NCBI GenBank assembly: GCA_050084515.1
Contig: CM114273.1
Location: 2,108,001 to 2,172,000, forward strand
Length of the DNA: 64,000 nt
Origin: Blasia pusilla
Lineage: Eukaryota; Marchantiophyta; Marchantiopsida; Blasiales
Reading direction: 5' to 3'
Shown here: one piece after another, positions 1 through 11,661 of the stretch
Numbering within the stretch: position 1 is the stretch's first letter
Layout: the number at the start of each line of letters is the position of its first letter
The notes under the pieces: generated by a model
What the model was told of the DNA's origin: nothing
What the model saw: the letters and a program-made list of their open reading frames with translations, nothing else
Database searches by the model: none
Made by a program: the position numbers and the translations under genes

Positions 1-1060
1 AGTCATGCCTTTATCCCGAAGCAGCGAGAGTCAGGTGGCGATCGGGCTTCTGGAGTGAAGACGTTGACCCCACTGGATACCACACCCGTTGTGAGACAGT
101 GTCCAGAGGAGGGTGTTAGAATGTTAGATCTTTTCGGAGGGATTAACACCGGATTGGCTGCAGTATTGCAGGCGGGCATACGGGTGCATCAGTACCTTTA
201 TGTACTGATGAGACCGCACGGCGAGTATCATTACGTCACGTAGCGAGATTGGTCCAGAGGTATCCTGAGTTGTTGCCGGTATCTGCAATACGGGGATATC
301 AACATACACTACCCGCCGACATCTCTTTGGTGGGGGCGCAGTATCTGGATAGAGTTGGCACCATTCATTTGGTGATTGTTGGATGGCCATGTCAGGGCCA
401 TTCATCAACTGGCCAAGGATTTGGACTGCAGGATCCGAGGTCAAGGATGTTTTGGGAGATGCTGCGAGTAGTACGACATTTGCACGAGAGTCAGACATGT
501 TCTCCAACGTCCATTTTGTAGAACATGTTGTTCTTACGAGACACTCATGCACGTGTGATGACGAGTGTGCATCAGGTCAGGTCGTGGTTGGGACCTGCTG
601 TGTTGCTAGATGCAGCGAGAGTTGGATCACGTGCCCATCGTCCACGAATGTGGTGGACAAACCTGATACCACTAGAGGTACTGAGTCGAGCATACAATGG
701 AGTCCAGAGAGCACCACATCTCACAATGGCTGTTATTTTGGGATGAGGGCGTCGATCTCAAGTGGTGACGCGGAATGATAGCCCACCGTTGGCGATGGCC
801 AATAGGGTGGGGGAGTCGAGGGCAACCTTACCTACGTTGGTGAGCTTCCTAGCATCCCATGCCTTTTGTTAGGGAGGGCCAGGCATGATTTGGGATGAGG
901 TGACCTGAGCATTAGATGAGCCTGGTCAGATCGTTGGTGCGCTAGCGCGCCATGGGGGTTTGGACGGGTACTACTAGATGCGGTGCAGGTATGACTGAGG
1001 CATCCCGGAGATAGGTGTTGGGGCAAGCGATTGACCTCAACCATCTCACATGGATAGTCA
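1..1060 (+). pseudogene. Retroelement-borne cytosine-C5 methyltransferase, copy A (broken)
   Basis: This is the left-most copy of a DNA cytosine-5 methyltransferase domain belonging to a Ty3/gypsy element; the window edge cuts its upstream side. Motif I (S-adenosylmethionine binding) is visible at about 121-165 as LDLFGGINTGL, and motif IV with the catalytic cysteine at about 370-405 as GWPCQGHSS. The motif VIII-like stretch is near 560-650 (ending in HRPRMWWTN), and the C-terminal motif X-like stretch near 1010-1060 (LGQAIDLN). The reading frame changes several times. The motif VI position, ILENV in copy B, reads IL-stop-NM here, so the copy cannot encode an active enzyme. Motif order I to X and wording are closer to DNMT3-type enzymes than to the permuted plant DRM type. 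Seen: motifs and breaks. Inferred: former activity. Confidence 0.8.
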
Positions 1061-1099
1061 GCCTAGGTATGGCTGAGGAGAGACGGATGCGAGTGTCAT

Positions 1100-2778
1100 C
1101 CATGTCGTTACGTCCACGAGTTAGACCATTGCCTACAAGGTCTGTACAGGCATTGGCTGGGGATGGGACGATGAGAGATAGGCACCCATGGACTTCTTGG
1201 GACGTTGTTCGAGCAGAGAGTGCAAAGGCGGCCAGAGTAGCACATGTTCATTTTTTGGATGTGGAGCATGATGTAGGAGGTCAGAGTGGAGTGGTTGTTG
1301 CAGAGGTGGCTAGGGTTGCTACATAGCAACCAAAGCCGGAGGTTGCGTTCTCTTTGAGTGAGGTCACGATGGAGACTTGGGAGTTTGTGATAGGTCTCAA
1401 GTTGATAGGAGGAGAGCGACGGAAAGTTCATAGGTTTCTGAGAGGGCATGTCAACTGTTTTGCCTTTAGTATGAGAGACTTGCGTACGCTGAAGGGTCCC
1501 GAGATACGGATTGAGTTGGCTAGTGAAACGCCAATCTTTCGTTGACCTTGCAGGTATTTTGATATGGAGTGAGCCTTGATTCAGAGCAAGAGTCAAGACT
1601 TGTTGGAGGCAGGATTTGTGGAGTTATCCCATGGGGAGTATGCATCTGCCAGAGTCATGCCAGCGAAGAAGGATATGTATGGAAATTGGACGGATAGGTT
1701 AATGTGTGGAGATTACCGTCTTATCAACCAACAGACGAGGTCAGATCGGTATGCCATGCCTACTCCTGAGGAGATCTTTGATGCGGTAGGGCATGTAAAG
1801 ATCTTCAGTACTTTAGATCTCTGTGCTAGCTATCATCAGCTTCCTATCAGGTTGGAGGACAGGGAGAAGACAACATTCTAGGGGATAGATCGGTTCGGGA
1901 GAGATTGCTTGTATTAGTGGCGGTTCTTACCATTTGGGTTGAAGAACGCACCTGCAAAGTTTCAACGAGTGATGGATAGGATTTTGTACGATGTTACATA
2001 GATGATATTCTTATCTTCAGTTCCACAGTTGAGGAGCATGAGCGACACGTGGAGGAGGTGTTTCGGCAATTGCAGTTACATGGACTGAAGTTACATCCAA
2101 GCAAGTGCAAATTCTTTCAAGAGCCGATTGAGTACTTGGGACACACCATATACCCGAGTGGGTTAGGCGTTCAACAGACAAAGATGGAGACTATTGCGCA
2201 CATTCCATGCCCTACAGATGTGAGTCAAGTCCGAGCGTTTCTTGGACTGGAAAATTCTATCGACGATATGTCAAGGGTTTTAGTGCGATCGCAAAGTCTT
2301 TGACCTTATTGACGAGACTTGATCAGGTTTGGTTGTGGGGAGATGATCAAGAGCGAGCATTTCAGGAGCTCAAGGACATGTTGGCGTCCTCACCCATTTT
2401 ACAGAGACCGGTTAGGGGTCGTCCATTCCAATTACGTACGGATTGGAGCATGTTGGGTCTACGAGCAGTGCTTACTCAGAGAGATGACGAGGAGAGAGAG
2501 TTCGTTGTGGCTTACGCGAGCCGATCGAACAACATTGCAGAGGCAAAGTATAGCTCTTACAAGGGAGAGTGCTTGGCTGCAGTGTGGGCCGTGGCACATT
2601 TCAGGTGCTATTTTGGCAACCCTTTCACACTTATCACTGATCATCAACCCTTGAGGTGGTTGATGGAGTCCGAAAAGCTTACGGGAAAGCTTGCCAGGTG
2701 GACTCTTTTACTACAAGAGTATGAGTTTGAGGTGGTTCACACGCCAGGTCGGCTGACGCCAAGGATGTTTGCCGACTA
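1100..2778 (+). pseudogene. Ty3/gypsy reverse transcriptase-RNase H, copy A (broken)
   Basis: This continues the same element after the methyltransferase. A linker at 1100-1575 is followed by reverse transcriptase from about 1576 (KSQDLLEAGFVELSHGEYAS, then the LPFGLKNAP segment) with the YIDD catalytic box near 1993. RNase H follows at about 2430-2760 (LRAVLTQ, AYASRSNN, ITDHQPLRW). The frame is interrupted by TAG at 1879 (TGG in copy B) and TAG at 1916 (CGG in copy B). A short deletion just before the YIDD box removes several codons that copy B keeps. Homology stops abruptly at about 2776, inside the RNase H tail, at an inverted junction. It is not functional. The family call rests on residue-level agreement with copy B. 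Confidence 0.88.
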
Positions 2779-3788
2779 AAGCGATAACCCATAGGCAACT
2801 GTAGGTCCCACTCCCTCAACTGTCCCTACTGCAACCCATACTTGCGCAATCCTCTCTTCAATGTCTGCACTACTCTCTCCGCCAACCCATCCGCCTCAGG
2901 ATGATCTCTAGACGTGGTGCGGTGATCTATCAATCCTTGATCACACAAGGTTTGAAACTCTTCCTGAACTCGGTACCCTGGTGAGTCAACATCTTCGCAG
3001 GTGCACCAAAGTGACTAAGCACACGATCTAGAAACGCATAAGCTATTCCCTCGCTCGCCTTGTCCGGTAGTGCCACCAACTCTATCCACTTGGAGAAATG
3101 CTCCACCATGACCAACACGTACCTGTGGTGACGCCCTGTCAATGGCAAAGGTCTCGCAAAATCTAAACTCCATCGATAACCTAAACCCATAATTTGCAAA
3201 GGATGTAATTACGGAGTGGGAGCATTGAAGGATGCTCGCACTCTATCACATACCATATATCTGGCCACAAATTGTTGTACCCCAGTATGCATGCCACGCC
3301 ACCAATATTGAATTTGGAGTAAGCTGTAAGTACGCTTCATTCCAAAATGTCCCAACTCCTCATGGGCATGTCGCACTACATGTGCTCGCTGGGAAGGATG
3401 AGGTACCACTCGTATCCTACCATCTCCCCATTCCCACAAAATATGAGTCCCCTCCCACCTGAACCTCCTGGCTCTCTGTAGGATCCGATCCCGCTCCCTA
3501 GTACTCACTGTGCTTGCTATGACGCCACTGCGCAAGAACTCCACAACCTCCACGTCGTCATGGATATCACCACCACCTGTTGCCTCCTCACTGATCTCCG
3601 GATCCAAAGACTCCTCATCCAACCCCACCACTAGAGTCATCACCTGTGAGTGACCTACTATAGTCAACCAACAAAGATAGGCTGATGCATGCCAACCGGG
3701 CACCATCTCATCATCACTCTCTCCGTGCCATCGAGCTCTTGTGTCATCTCTCTAACTCAGACATGGGTTACAACTCAACCCATCGGCA
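2776..3788 (-). pseudogene. Ty3/gypsy RNase H tail and integrase fragment, inverted
   Basis: On the reverse strand this reads, from 3788 downwards, the end of RNase H (DADGLS), a linker, the integrase zinc-binding region (HEELGHFGMKRTY, then MVCD) and the catalytic core (WSLDFARPLP; HFSKWIELVALPDK; THQGTEF). It then reaches the segment carrying the third acidic residue (DGLAERVVQT, about 2820-2870). It matches copy B over its whole length but keeps the catalytic glutamate that copy B has lost. It stops at about 2776, exactly where forward-strand copy A stops, so the two meet tail to tail. The PHD finger end is missing. This is a rearranged or separately inserted piece rather than the continuation of copy A. 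Confidence 0.85.
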
Positions 3789-5225
3789 TCCTTGTAACCC
3801 TATTGTGACCTAGTTCTCTAGGTCACAATATGTGATCTTCATTATTTAGATTTAATAATGATATACGTGCAGTATATTCTTACCGTCCTATTTTGACATA
3901 GTTTTGTACTCACATCATTTGCCATTAAAATTTGATAACCACATGACCTATGTTCTCTATTATCCTAACATAATATAGTTCTCTACTTAATATGGTTGTT
4001 CTTCAAATATGACAACAATGAGTATTACGTTCTCTACCATCCTACTGTGCGATATTTCTCTACTTCTACCAATCAAATTTAAACTTAGCTTCACCAATTA
4101 TGAAACTACTATCATATACATCAAGAAGAATGAACAATTGTGGTAGCAACTCCATTCACTACTTGCCTTTTACTACGTGTAATATGTTCTTGGTATACAC
4201 ATATTATGTTTCTCCCTCAACATGCTCAAGAACCAATGAACCCCTTCCCTCTCATGTTGAGAAAACCTAACCCACTCTAATCCTTTCTAATTATCCCTCT
4301 TATTTTACATATAATGTCTTCTTCCTTCATTTGGGCAAAAACTCCCTCAACAACCCACTTCACCCATTTTCAAGAAAAAAAATCTTACTAAACCCTCCCC
4401 CCATTACAATTCACCAATCTCCTTGAAAATCCGTATCTTTCCTCGTTTTGTAAAGAAAAGGGGAAAGAAAGAGATATCACTCCTTCTTGCCTTTTGAAGA
4501 TTTTTGAATATGAATATTATGCTCCATAATATCTTACTGTGAGACTTTTGGGTTTTACAATTTATATTTGACTACGAATATAAGATTACTTCTATCCTAG
4601 TGTGAGCACATCCTTTTCATTATTTTTCATCCCTAGAATTAATTTTAAGTTAAGGCATACATTTGTAGAAACTCTAAAGACAAGTCATGATTATGGGTTA
4701 TATAAGGAAGAACAATTTTTCTACTGATTGCAACTTATAGAAAACATTTGACATTCGGTGGATTGCTCAAAGAACCCAGAGAAGTAGTCTCTCTCTCCAT
4801 ACTTACTCGTAATATGAGATTTAAGAGTTAACCCTGTTTCTATGTTCAATTGTATTTTAGGCTAAGACTTAAGAAACCATTCACTATGCATAATAAGGGA
4901 ATAGATATACACAATGCTTCAACAAAGGGTGAGTGAAAAAAGGATTTTGATCGAGGATTGATAAATGGGATGATCTAGAGACTTGTAATGATAACAAAAA
5001 GAAGGTATGTGATGCTAAACATTGTGACACTAAGTGTTATTAACTTGACTTCATAGGGCCCATCTCTCTCAGTTTTTGCTGGAATGTCCAATTCCAAATT
5101 TTTTTGAACGCTTTTGTAGATCGTGAAGTTGTGCAGGTTGCGCAATAAACAGTCGGAAATTTGGAGTTGCGAGTAAAAAGTTATGGTCAATCTTGCAAAA
5201 TTGCCATTGCTAGGCGATTTTTAGG
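3789..5225. other. AT-rich intergenic DNA, no gene seen
   Basis: The composition drops sharply to AT-rich immediately left of the inverted integrase fragment. I see no coding motifs, RNA gene or clear repeat here. Short reading frames such as the reverse-strand one near 4975-5190 have no recognisable feature. Confidence 0.6.
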
Positions 5226-5910
5226 GTTAAATTGTTCAAACCCTAAACCAGCCGCCACGCCGGCGGCAGCCGTCGCCGTCATGATCATAGTCGCCAGTCA
5301 ACAGTCAACCGTCATCTTTGACAATCAACCGTCAGCGTCAACGACCAACCGTCACCATCAACGGTCAACCGTCATCGTCAACGGTCCACCGTCCACCGTC
5401 CCCCGTCGGCCGTTGCCGTTGCCCAGCGTTTCTCAATGCCGCATTCGGCCGTTGTCCACCCTTTGGTTGCCATTACCACCATTACGGAGTGGAGGGTCTT
5501 CCATGATGTTTGTTGATTCTCTGACTTGCGTCGCCACCACGTACTCTGTTTTGGCCGCGACCGTCATCGAAGTTTCGTCGTTATCTAGTGATGGCAGATG
5601 ACCTCTGGTTATGGTGTTTGAGTTTTGATTTCATGCTGCTATGTTGTGATTGGTAGCTGCTCGATGATGATTGAGTACCGTGTCGTGACGCCTGTAGCCG
5701 CAACGCGCCGTCGATTGTTGCGTCATGCCGCTCGTGGCCGCACCCCACCGTCTCGATCGCGGAACCACACCGCCATTGTGGAGCAGAGTGTGGGTTTATT
5801 GTTGATTGAGGAGGGTATGCCACCCAGTGCCGCATCCCACCATCGAGGACCGTGCCGTTCATAGCCATTCTGTGCCGCCTGCAACGCCGCATCGTTCCGC
5901 TGGAACCGCA
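5225..5910. repeat. GC-rich block with a GTCAAC-type minisatellite
   Basis: A GC-rich island in AT-rich surroundings. Between about 5295 and 5405 a short degenerate unit built on ACCGTCA and GTCAACGGTCA repeats roughly every 12-15 bases. The rest (5410-5910) is rich in CGCC/GCCG and has open frames on both strands that look compositional. No protein family is recognised. Confidence 0.55.
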
Positions 5911-5934
5911 CTGTCCATCAAGGAGTTTTAAGCA

Positions 5935-6350
5935 GCGTCAGTATGGGAGGAGTATGTGTCGTGCGAATCCACATCGTCATACAACATACATCGCTGACAT
6001 ACCATACTCACATACGTACATAACATAGACAAGAGTATCCACAAACGCAAGTGTACCACAACTGAAATCCGTGAAAGACCTATTGTCATAAAACACGTTT
6101 ACAATCACATACAATCGAGCCAAACCCACTCCACGATGGGAGAATCCAGGTCGAAGCTTGCGGGAAACACCATAGCCAAGAGCTCTACTCACTACCAAGG
6201 CTAACTCCCAACGCAACAGGCTCAACTCAAAGAACTGACTGTTCTTTGAGTGCACTCCACCTTATATCCTCCAACCTAAGAGCGGGCCCTACTGGGAAAC
6301 TCACCCCCAACTGAGTAACCCCCAACCCTATGTATGGAACCGCATCTCTA
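5935..6350 (-). repeat. LTR-like or retroelement leader fragment, inverted
   Basis: Read on the reverse strand, about 40 bases at 5950-5995 closely match the end of the repeat found at 14130-14170 next to copy B (shared core CAGCGATGTATGTTG). This suggests an inverted piece of the same LTR or flanking repeat. The neighbouring reverse-strand frame at 5977-6255 has no known domain. The assignment is tentative because only a short match can be seen by eye. Confidence 0.35.
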
Positions 6351-6814
6351 CCAAGCCACTACGGTCTTACATAAGGAATGTCCTCTACTAGCACACTATA
6401 CTCTACGACATAATCCGTATGGTCATGACATATGACTTGCTGATTGGAGGAGTTGTCTCCACGACCAAGTTTGGGTCGAGATTTGTAGTTGCTGAGGAGT
6501 GACATCGACATGTGTTCAGGTTACCCATTCTGGTCCTTTACCCTGCATGTGTGAGGGATTCTGGGATTTGGATAGTTTATTTGGGGATATTGGGTGTGTG
6601 GATGCTGAGAGCATCATTTATGTATGTGGTTTAGGGGACATAGACCTATGTGGGATGTCCGGAGTTGAGGGTAGGTTGTCGATGAGATGATATAATAGTC
6701 GATTTACGGCACCACGCCGCTTGTTGTCGCACCTTACACGTCTCGGGGAGGGAGAGTGTAGATCAAGTGCCGCATGTTTGGGATGAGTGATTGAGGGATA
6801 ACTCGCGAGGTTGA

Positions 6815-8429
6815 GAGTGATCGTGTGAGAGGGGCACGAGGGCCATCACGGCGTCCTTTCAGGATTTTGAGAGGCGAGGTAGTGGACCTGAGAATAACTC
6901 TAGAGGGTTTACCCGGAATGGTGTGAGGTTTCGAGGGTCTCCACGTGAGAGACCACCTCGATCTCCTTTTGTGTCGTCTTCAGACAAGGGGGAGTGTGTA
7001 GAGGAGTTTGTGAGCACATTGCCACACATTGTGAGTGGTCCTACCAGTTGGGCGTACGAGATGGACAATGGGGATAGAGGATCGCGTAGGTTTTCAGGTG
7101 CAGTAGGCACGATTGAGTTGCACGATTTCATAGCAGAGTTTAGGAGTTGGTGCGACTCCCAATGGGCCAAGAACTCTAGAGAGTTCAACCCATCTGCAAC
7201 ATGGAACGGTATATTCCAGCATTTAGAGGGGGCGCCCATGGACGCTTACCATGAGTTCTCTCAGAGATATGCACGTGAGATCGAGGCATGGAGGCTCTAC
7301 AATGACCCACGTTATGTGTCATGGACGGAACCGTTCCCAGTTGAGGAGGAGGAGTCAGGAGAGGCTACTTCCTCTTCCACTAGTGACGTTTTAGGAGGGG
7401 TCACTCGTACGGGAGCAGTTGCACCGTCTAGTCGGATTTGTCCCAAGTTCAACCCTGTGGTTGAGTTGAGGGCGAGATACCAGGGGGTACGGACAGAGAA
7501 GTTGCGGAGCATCCACAACTTCCGGAGGCGCCCGGGTGAGAGTTTGCATGAGGCTTCCACTCGCTTGTGCCGGTTGATCAACGTCACTCAAGGGATGACA
7601 GAGGCTCAGGCTATCCAGTCATGGTATACGATGTTGGATCGGACCCTACGGACACGGGTGCGGGAGGGGTGCTTCTTATGAACACCTCCCCTACGTTGAG
7701 AGATGTTTTCAGGACCGCCCATAATATTGAGCGCAACATGGCGGAGGAGAGCGTAGCCACCATGGGTTCTGGCGAGCGATCCACGATTGTCGGCACTACT
7801 GCAAAGAACGAGTGACTCGAGATAGGTCGACTATGGCACCACGAGCTCAAGGAGGATACCGGGAGGCCGTGCCACAGAGACTTACGCCTTCATATGCGGC
7901 TCAGCAGCAGCCGCCTACTATTAATTGTTGGTCATGTGGTGGAGCCCATCATCAGCGCGATTGCACTCGTCATGATCATGGACGTGTGCCTCAGCTTGGA
8001 GGAGGAGATGGTGCAGCACCAGGAGGTTATCAGTGTGACTATTGTCAGAGGTATGGTCATACATGCGCCAGGTGTTTCAGTTTACATCCTGAGTTACGTC
8101 CGGACCGAGGGCCAGAGAGGGCACCAGAGCAAGTAGCCGGTCCCGGTGGGCCTAGAGATCGTGCACCAAGTGGTCCCGTTGGGGGACGAGGAGCTGGAGT
8201 TGCTCGACAGGGTGGTGGAGCTGCCCGTGGAGGAGGTAGAGTCCTACCACCTAGACATGTTAAGGGAGATTCCGGGCGTGCGGCTAGGATGGCTGCTCAT
8301 ATACATCAGCTACATGAGCAGATTGCCCCTATGGCATTGAGATTACCCGATGCCGGATCCGTGGCATCGACATCATATGGAGCAGCCAGATATATGGAGG
8401 ATCCTGGTTGGATGTACGGGGTTGCCTAG
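6815..8429 (+). pseudogene. gag polyprotein of copy B (frameshifted)
   Basis: Gag packages element RNA in cytoplasmic particles. The capsid-like part reads through 6815-7681 in one frame (a typical retrotransposon gag segment around LRSIHNFRRRPGESLHEA, 7493-7555). It continues in a second frame at about 7600-7815 (FRTAHNIERNMAEE) and a third at 7812-8429. The last part has two zinc knuckles: CWSCGGAHHQRDC (CX2CX3HX4C, about 7928-7966) and CDYCQRYGHTCARC (CX2CX4HX4C, about 8034-8075). A basic, Gly/Arg-rich stretch follows. There are at least two frameshifts. No ATG precedes the open stretch in its own frame, so the true start is unknown. Confidence 0.78.
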
Positions 8430-9021
8430 ATAGAGGCAGCCGTAGAGTTGGATCCACAACGAGGGGAAGCCAGGAAACAGACTAGACTTCCTCAGTCTTT
8501 CACGTTGTCTGAGGCGATGAGGACCCCATCGATGGGTCCTGATCAGAGTTCCTAGAGAGTTGGTGATATTGTTGGTGTGCAGGCACGAAGGGCAATGGGA
8601 GAAGCGAGTGCGATGACCCCTATTGTTGATGCTCATGAGGGGCATGTGTCAAGCACGTTGTTGGGGGCGGCCACTATTGTGTACCGCGCTCCTTTATTTT
8701 CAGCTTCCGATGTTATGACGTTGGGGGTACTCCCACCGAGGCTTTTCGACTGGCCGCTACGCTATGTGAGCGTGGAGTTGGAGTTCCTGCATCACGTTCA
8801 GAGATGATTGCAGAGGAGGTGATAGACTTGCCCTTGGAGCGGATGCTCGGGCCGTCCACATCAGATTCATGGCAGGTTGCGGCTGCTAGGATGGCGGAGA
8901 TGCCCGCTAGACCCGCGATAGAGCGTGCCATGGCTTCTTCTGGTGTTGTGTTGCTGGATAATCGAGGAGAGGTCTTCGAGTTGGTGAGTCCCGGAGGTAG
9001 AGCTTTTAGTCCGCAACGCGT
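8430..9021 (+). pseudogene. gag-protease spacer of copy B
   Basis: Coding-like sequence continues after the gag stop at 8427 through a stop near 8552 and into a second frame from 8804. Only the downstream end is interpretable: it leads straight into the protease active site at 9028. No domain is recognised in the spacer. Confidence 0.5.
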
Positions 9022-9406
9022 CTTGTTGATTCAGCAGCGCAACCCTTGATGTTGGGGAAAGCATCATTCAGAGGATTGGGCTTGACAAGAGCCGATGTGG
9101 AGCGTTGTCCATTTCGGATACAGACATCCTTGGGTGGAGCGTTGTCCATTCCGGATACAGACATCCTTGGGTGGAGCAAGTATCACACAGTATATCACCC
9201 AAAAGGAGGTTGTGGTGAGGATTCACCCGGGACATCCTACATATGAGTCCGTGGTGCGAGCCAAGGCGATAGTGACTGATGTAGAGTCCTACCACATCTT
9301 GGTTGGTGGAGCAGTGTTATACTTGATGGGATTTTCCTTGGATTACTGGGAAGAGTCAGCGTCCTACAGACCAGGATGGCAGTCAAGTGATGGGCGCCTT
9401 AGGTGA
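9022..9406 (+). pseudogene. Retropepsin-like protease of copy B (broken)
   Basis: This is the aspartic protease that would cut the polyprotein. The active-site loop reads D-S-A-A-Q-P-L-M-L-G from 9028, where DSGA or DTGA would be usual. The flap-side segment RIQTSLGG follows, then IVTDVESYHILVGG and the terminal YRPGWQSSDGR near 9367-9400, a pattern I know from gypsy polyproteins. The aspartate is out of frame with the upstream coding sequence (one base missing near 9028). A 37-base unit starting near 9097 is duplicated in tandem and shifts the frame again. The gene is dead, but family membership is clear. Confidence 0.7.
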
Positions 9407-9770
9407 TTACCCGTTTGATTCACATGTGCAATGATCGAGCAACGGCTAGGAGAGATGGCGACCTTAGCAGCATTTAGCAGTGCCATCATTTGGCCTAGTG
9501 ATTTGATTGAGGGACATGTCCATACAAAGGATACTCCCGTTCCTGACATTTCTATGGAGAGGAGTGTTATGGTAGCCGCATCAGTCCATGGAGGAGAGGT
9601 GCCGCTGTGGGGCTCGACTGAGAAGCTTCGACGATTGGCAGATGAGCATGTGCAAACCGCGGGGAGCGAGGCGTTTGCACCAAAGCATGACGGGTCTGAA
9701 GAACCTAAGGTAGCAGGGAGTGCTACGATGACCTTGGATACCACACCCATTGTGTGGCGTACCCTGGAGG
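9407..9770 (+). pseudogene. Protease-methyltransferase linker of copy B
   Basis: An open segment in the frame that ends at the TAG at 9851. It has no known domain but is a family marker: its core (WPSDLIEG, then MERSV) reappears in diverged form at 63640-64000, which is how the third copy was recognised. Confidence 0.6.
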
Positions 9771-10770
9771 AGGGTATTCGAGTGTTAGATGTCTTTGGAG
9801 GGATTAGTACCGGGTTAGTTGCTGTTTTGCAGGCAGGAGTGCGAGTGCAGTAGTACATGTATATGGAGAGTGATGATGTTGCGAGGCGCGTCTCACTACA
9901 ACATGTGGCGCACTTACGCCTATGTTTTCCCAACTTATTATCTGCGTGCGCGGTACAGGGGTACCAGAGTTCCCTACTGAGGATATTTTGTTGCTCGGGG
10001 CGCAGGACTTAGACCGATTAAGCACCATTGATTTGGTCATTGCTGGTTGGCCATGTCAGGGCCAATCGAGTGTTGGACGAGGCAGCGGGTTGGCTAACAC
10101 TCGGTCCATGTTGTTTTGGGAGATGTTGAGGGTCTTACGGCAGTTGCAAGAGCACCAGTCTTGTTCTCCAGCCTACATTCTGGAGAATGTGCCGATCTTA
10201 GGAGACTCCAGGTCACGGGTGGTGACAAGTGCGCATCAGGTGCGTGCCTGGATCGGCCCCTCAGTGTTCTTGGATGCGGAGAGTGTAGGTTCTTTAGCCC
10301 ATCGCCCACGTCTATGGTGGACCAACTGGGTGCCCCCTGCGATGTTACGGAGGGCGTATGCGTGAGTGGAGCGCCCCTCCCATTTGTTATTGGATTCCAT
10401 TCTGGATCCAAGTCGTCGCTCACAGGCAGTGAGGCACGATGATCGATCACCGTTGACTGTGGTCAACAAGGTAGGCAAGCCGCGGGCAGCCTTTTCCACG
10501 TTTGTGAGTTTTCCCGCTTCCTATGCATACAAGGAATCCGGTCCTGGCTTGGTTTGGGATGACCAGGTTCAGAGGTTGGTGGAGCCCAACGTCGACGAGA
10601 GAGAGCGGGCGATGGGATTTCCCACATGAGTGACGGCAGTACCGTCAGTATCATAGGCATCACGATGTCATGTCTTGGGTCAGGCCATGAACCTGAACTG
10701 CTTGACATGGATCTTCAGCTTGGGAGTGGCTGAGCATCGTCGGATGAGATTGCAACCGATCACAGCAGTT
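9771..10770 (+). pseudogene. Cytosine-C5 DNA methyltransferase of copy B (broken, motifs kept)
   Basis: This domain would transfer a methyl group from S-adenosylmethionine to cytosine C5. Motif I is at about 9780-9820 (VLDVFGGISTGL). Motif IV with the catalytic Pro-Cys is at about 10036-10075 (AGWPCQGQSSVG). Motif VI is at about 10177 (ILENVP). A motif VIII-like segment lies at 10240-10330 (FLDAESVGSLAHRPRLWW). The C-terminal part runs at about 10535-10620 (GPGLVWDD; DERERAMGF), with motif X at about 10675-10705 (LGQAMNLN). Apart from a frameshift between 9853 and 9930 and stops at 9851, 10363, 10627 and 10654, the rest is one frame. All catalytic motifs survive. The wording around motifs VIII to X resembles DNMT3. 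The target-recognition region is short. Confidence 0.85.
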
Positions 10771-10989
10771 GCGTTGGTGAGCCCCATGCCTACCGAGACG
10801 ATGGAGGCAGTGGCTGGGGATGAGACCCGAGGAGATTGACATGCCATGGGAGATTGAGAGAGACACCCTTGGACTTCTTGGGATGTTTTGCAGGTACGCC
10901 AGGAGATGATAGCCACAACATCGAGCGTGGTTCCGGGCACTGCATGTGGAGGAGATCAGAGTTTCCAGTTGGCTGCAGGAGAGCGGTCG
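10771..10989 (+). pseudogene. Methyltransferase-RT linker of copy B
   Basis: Degraded linker equivalent to 1100-1575 in copy A, but much shorter, so copy B has lost part of it. No domain is seen. Confidence 0.45.
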
Positions 10990-11661
10990 AGTGTTGTTGC
11001 TTTAGAGTAGAAGCCAGGATTTGATCGAAGCAGGACTATTGGAGATGTCGCATGGGGAGTATGCATGTGCCTTTGTCATGCCCGCCAAGAAGGATGTGCA
11101 TGGCAACTGGACGGATAGGCAGATGTGTGGGGATTACCGACCTATCAATCGGCAGACAAAGTCCGGTAGGTATGCCATGCCCACCCCTGAGGAGATCTTT
11201 GATGCGATTGGTCATGCAAAGATTTTCAGTTCATTGGATTTGCGAGCCGGATACCATCAGCTGCCTATCAGATTGGAGGACAGGCAGAAGACGACATTTT
11301 GGGGCATCGATCCTCACGAGAAGGATTGTTTGTACCGGTGGCGGTTCTTACCATTTGGGTTAAAGAACGCCCTGGCTGAGTTTCAGAGGGTCATGGATAG
11401 GATCTTGGCTGGTCTAGATTTTTCTAGGTGTTATATTGATGATATTGTAGTCTTTAGCGCCACGGTTAAGGAGCATGAGCGACATCTAGAGGAGGTGTTT
11501 TGACGATTGCAATTACATGGGCTAAAGCTACATCCAGGCAAGTGCAAGTTCTTCTACGACCAGATTGAGTACTTGGGTCATACGATATATCCAGGGGGCC
11601 TTGGTATTTAGCAAACAAAGGTAGAGGCTATCTCACGCATTCCACGCCCTAGATGTGAGCC
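10990..11661 (+). pseudogene. Ty3/gypsy reverse transcriptase of copy B
   Basis: This part copies element RNA into DNA. Open from 11021 to 11503, it shows the finger and palm segments KKDVHGNWTD, GDYRPINRQT, YAMPTPEEIFDA, LPFGLKNALAEFQRVMDR and the catalytic box CYIDDIVVF (about 11432-11458). TGA at 11501 stands where copy A has CGG, and TAG at 11609 where copy A has CAA. The thumb region continues beyond these stops (YLGHTIYPGG). The YxDD residues are intact, so inactivation is by stops and frameshifts rather than by loss of the active site. Confidence 0.9.

Noticed and set aside
9364-9933. 189-codon reverse-strand frame over the protease-methyltransferase part of copy B
   Set aside because: It is the shadow of the forward retroelement coding sequence.
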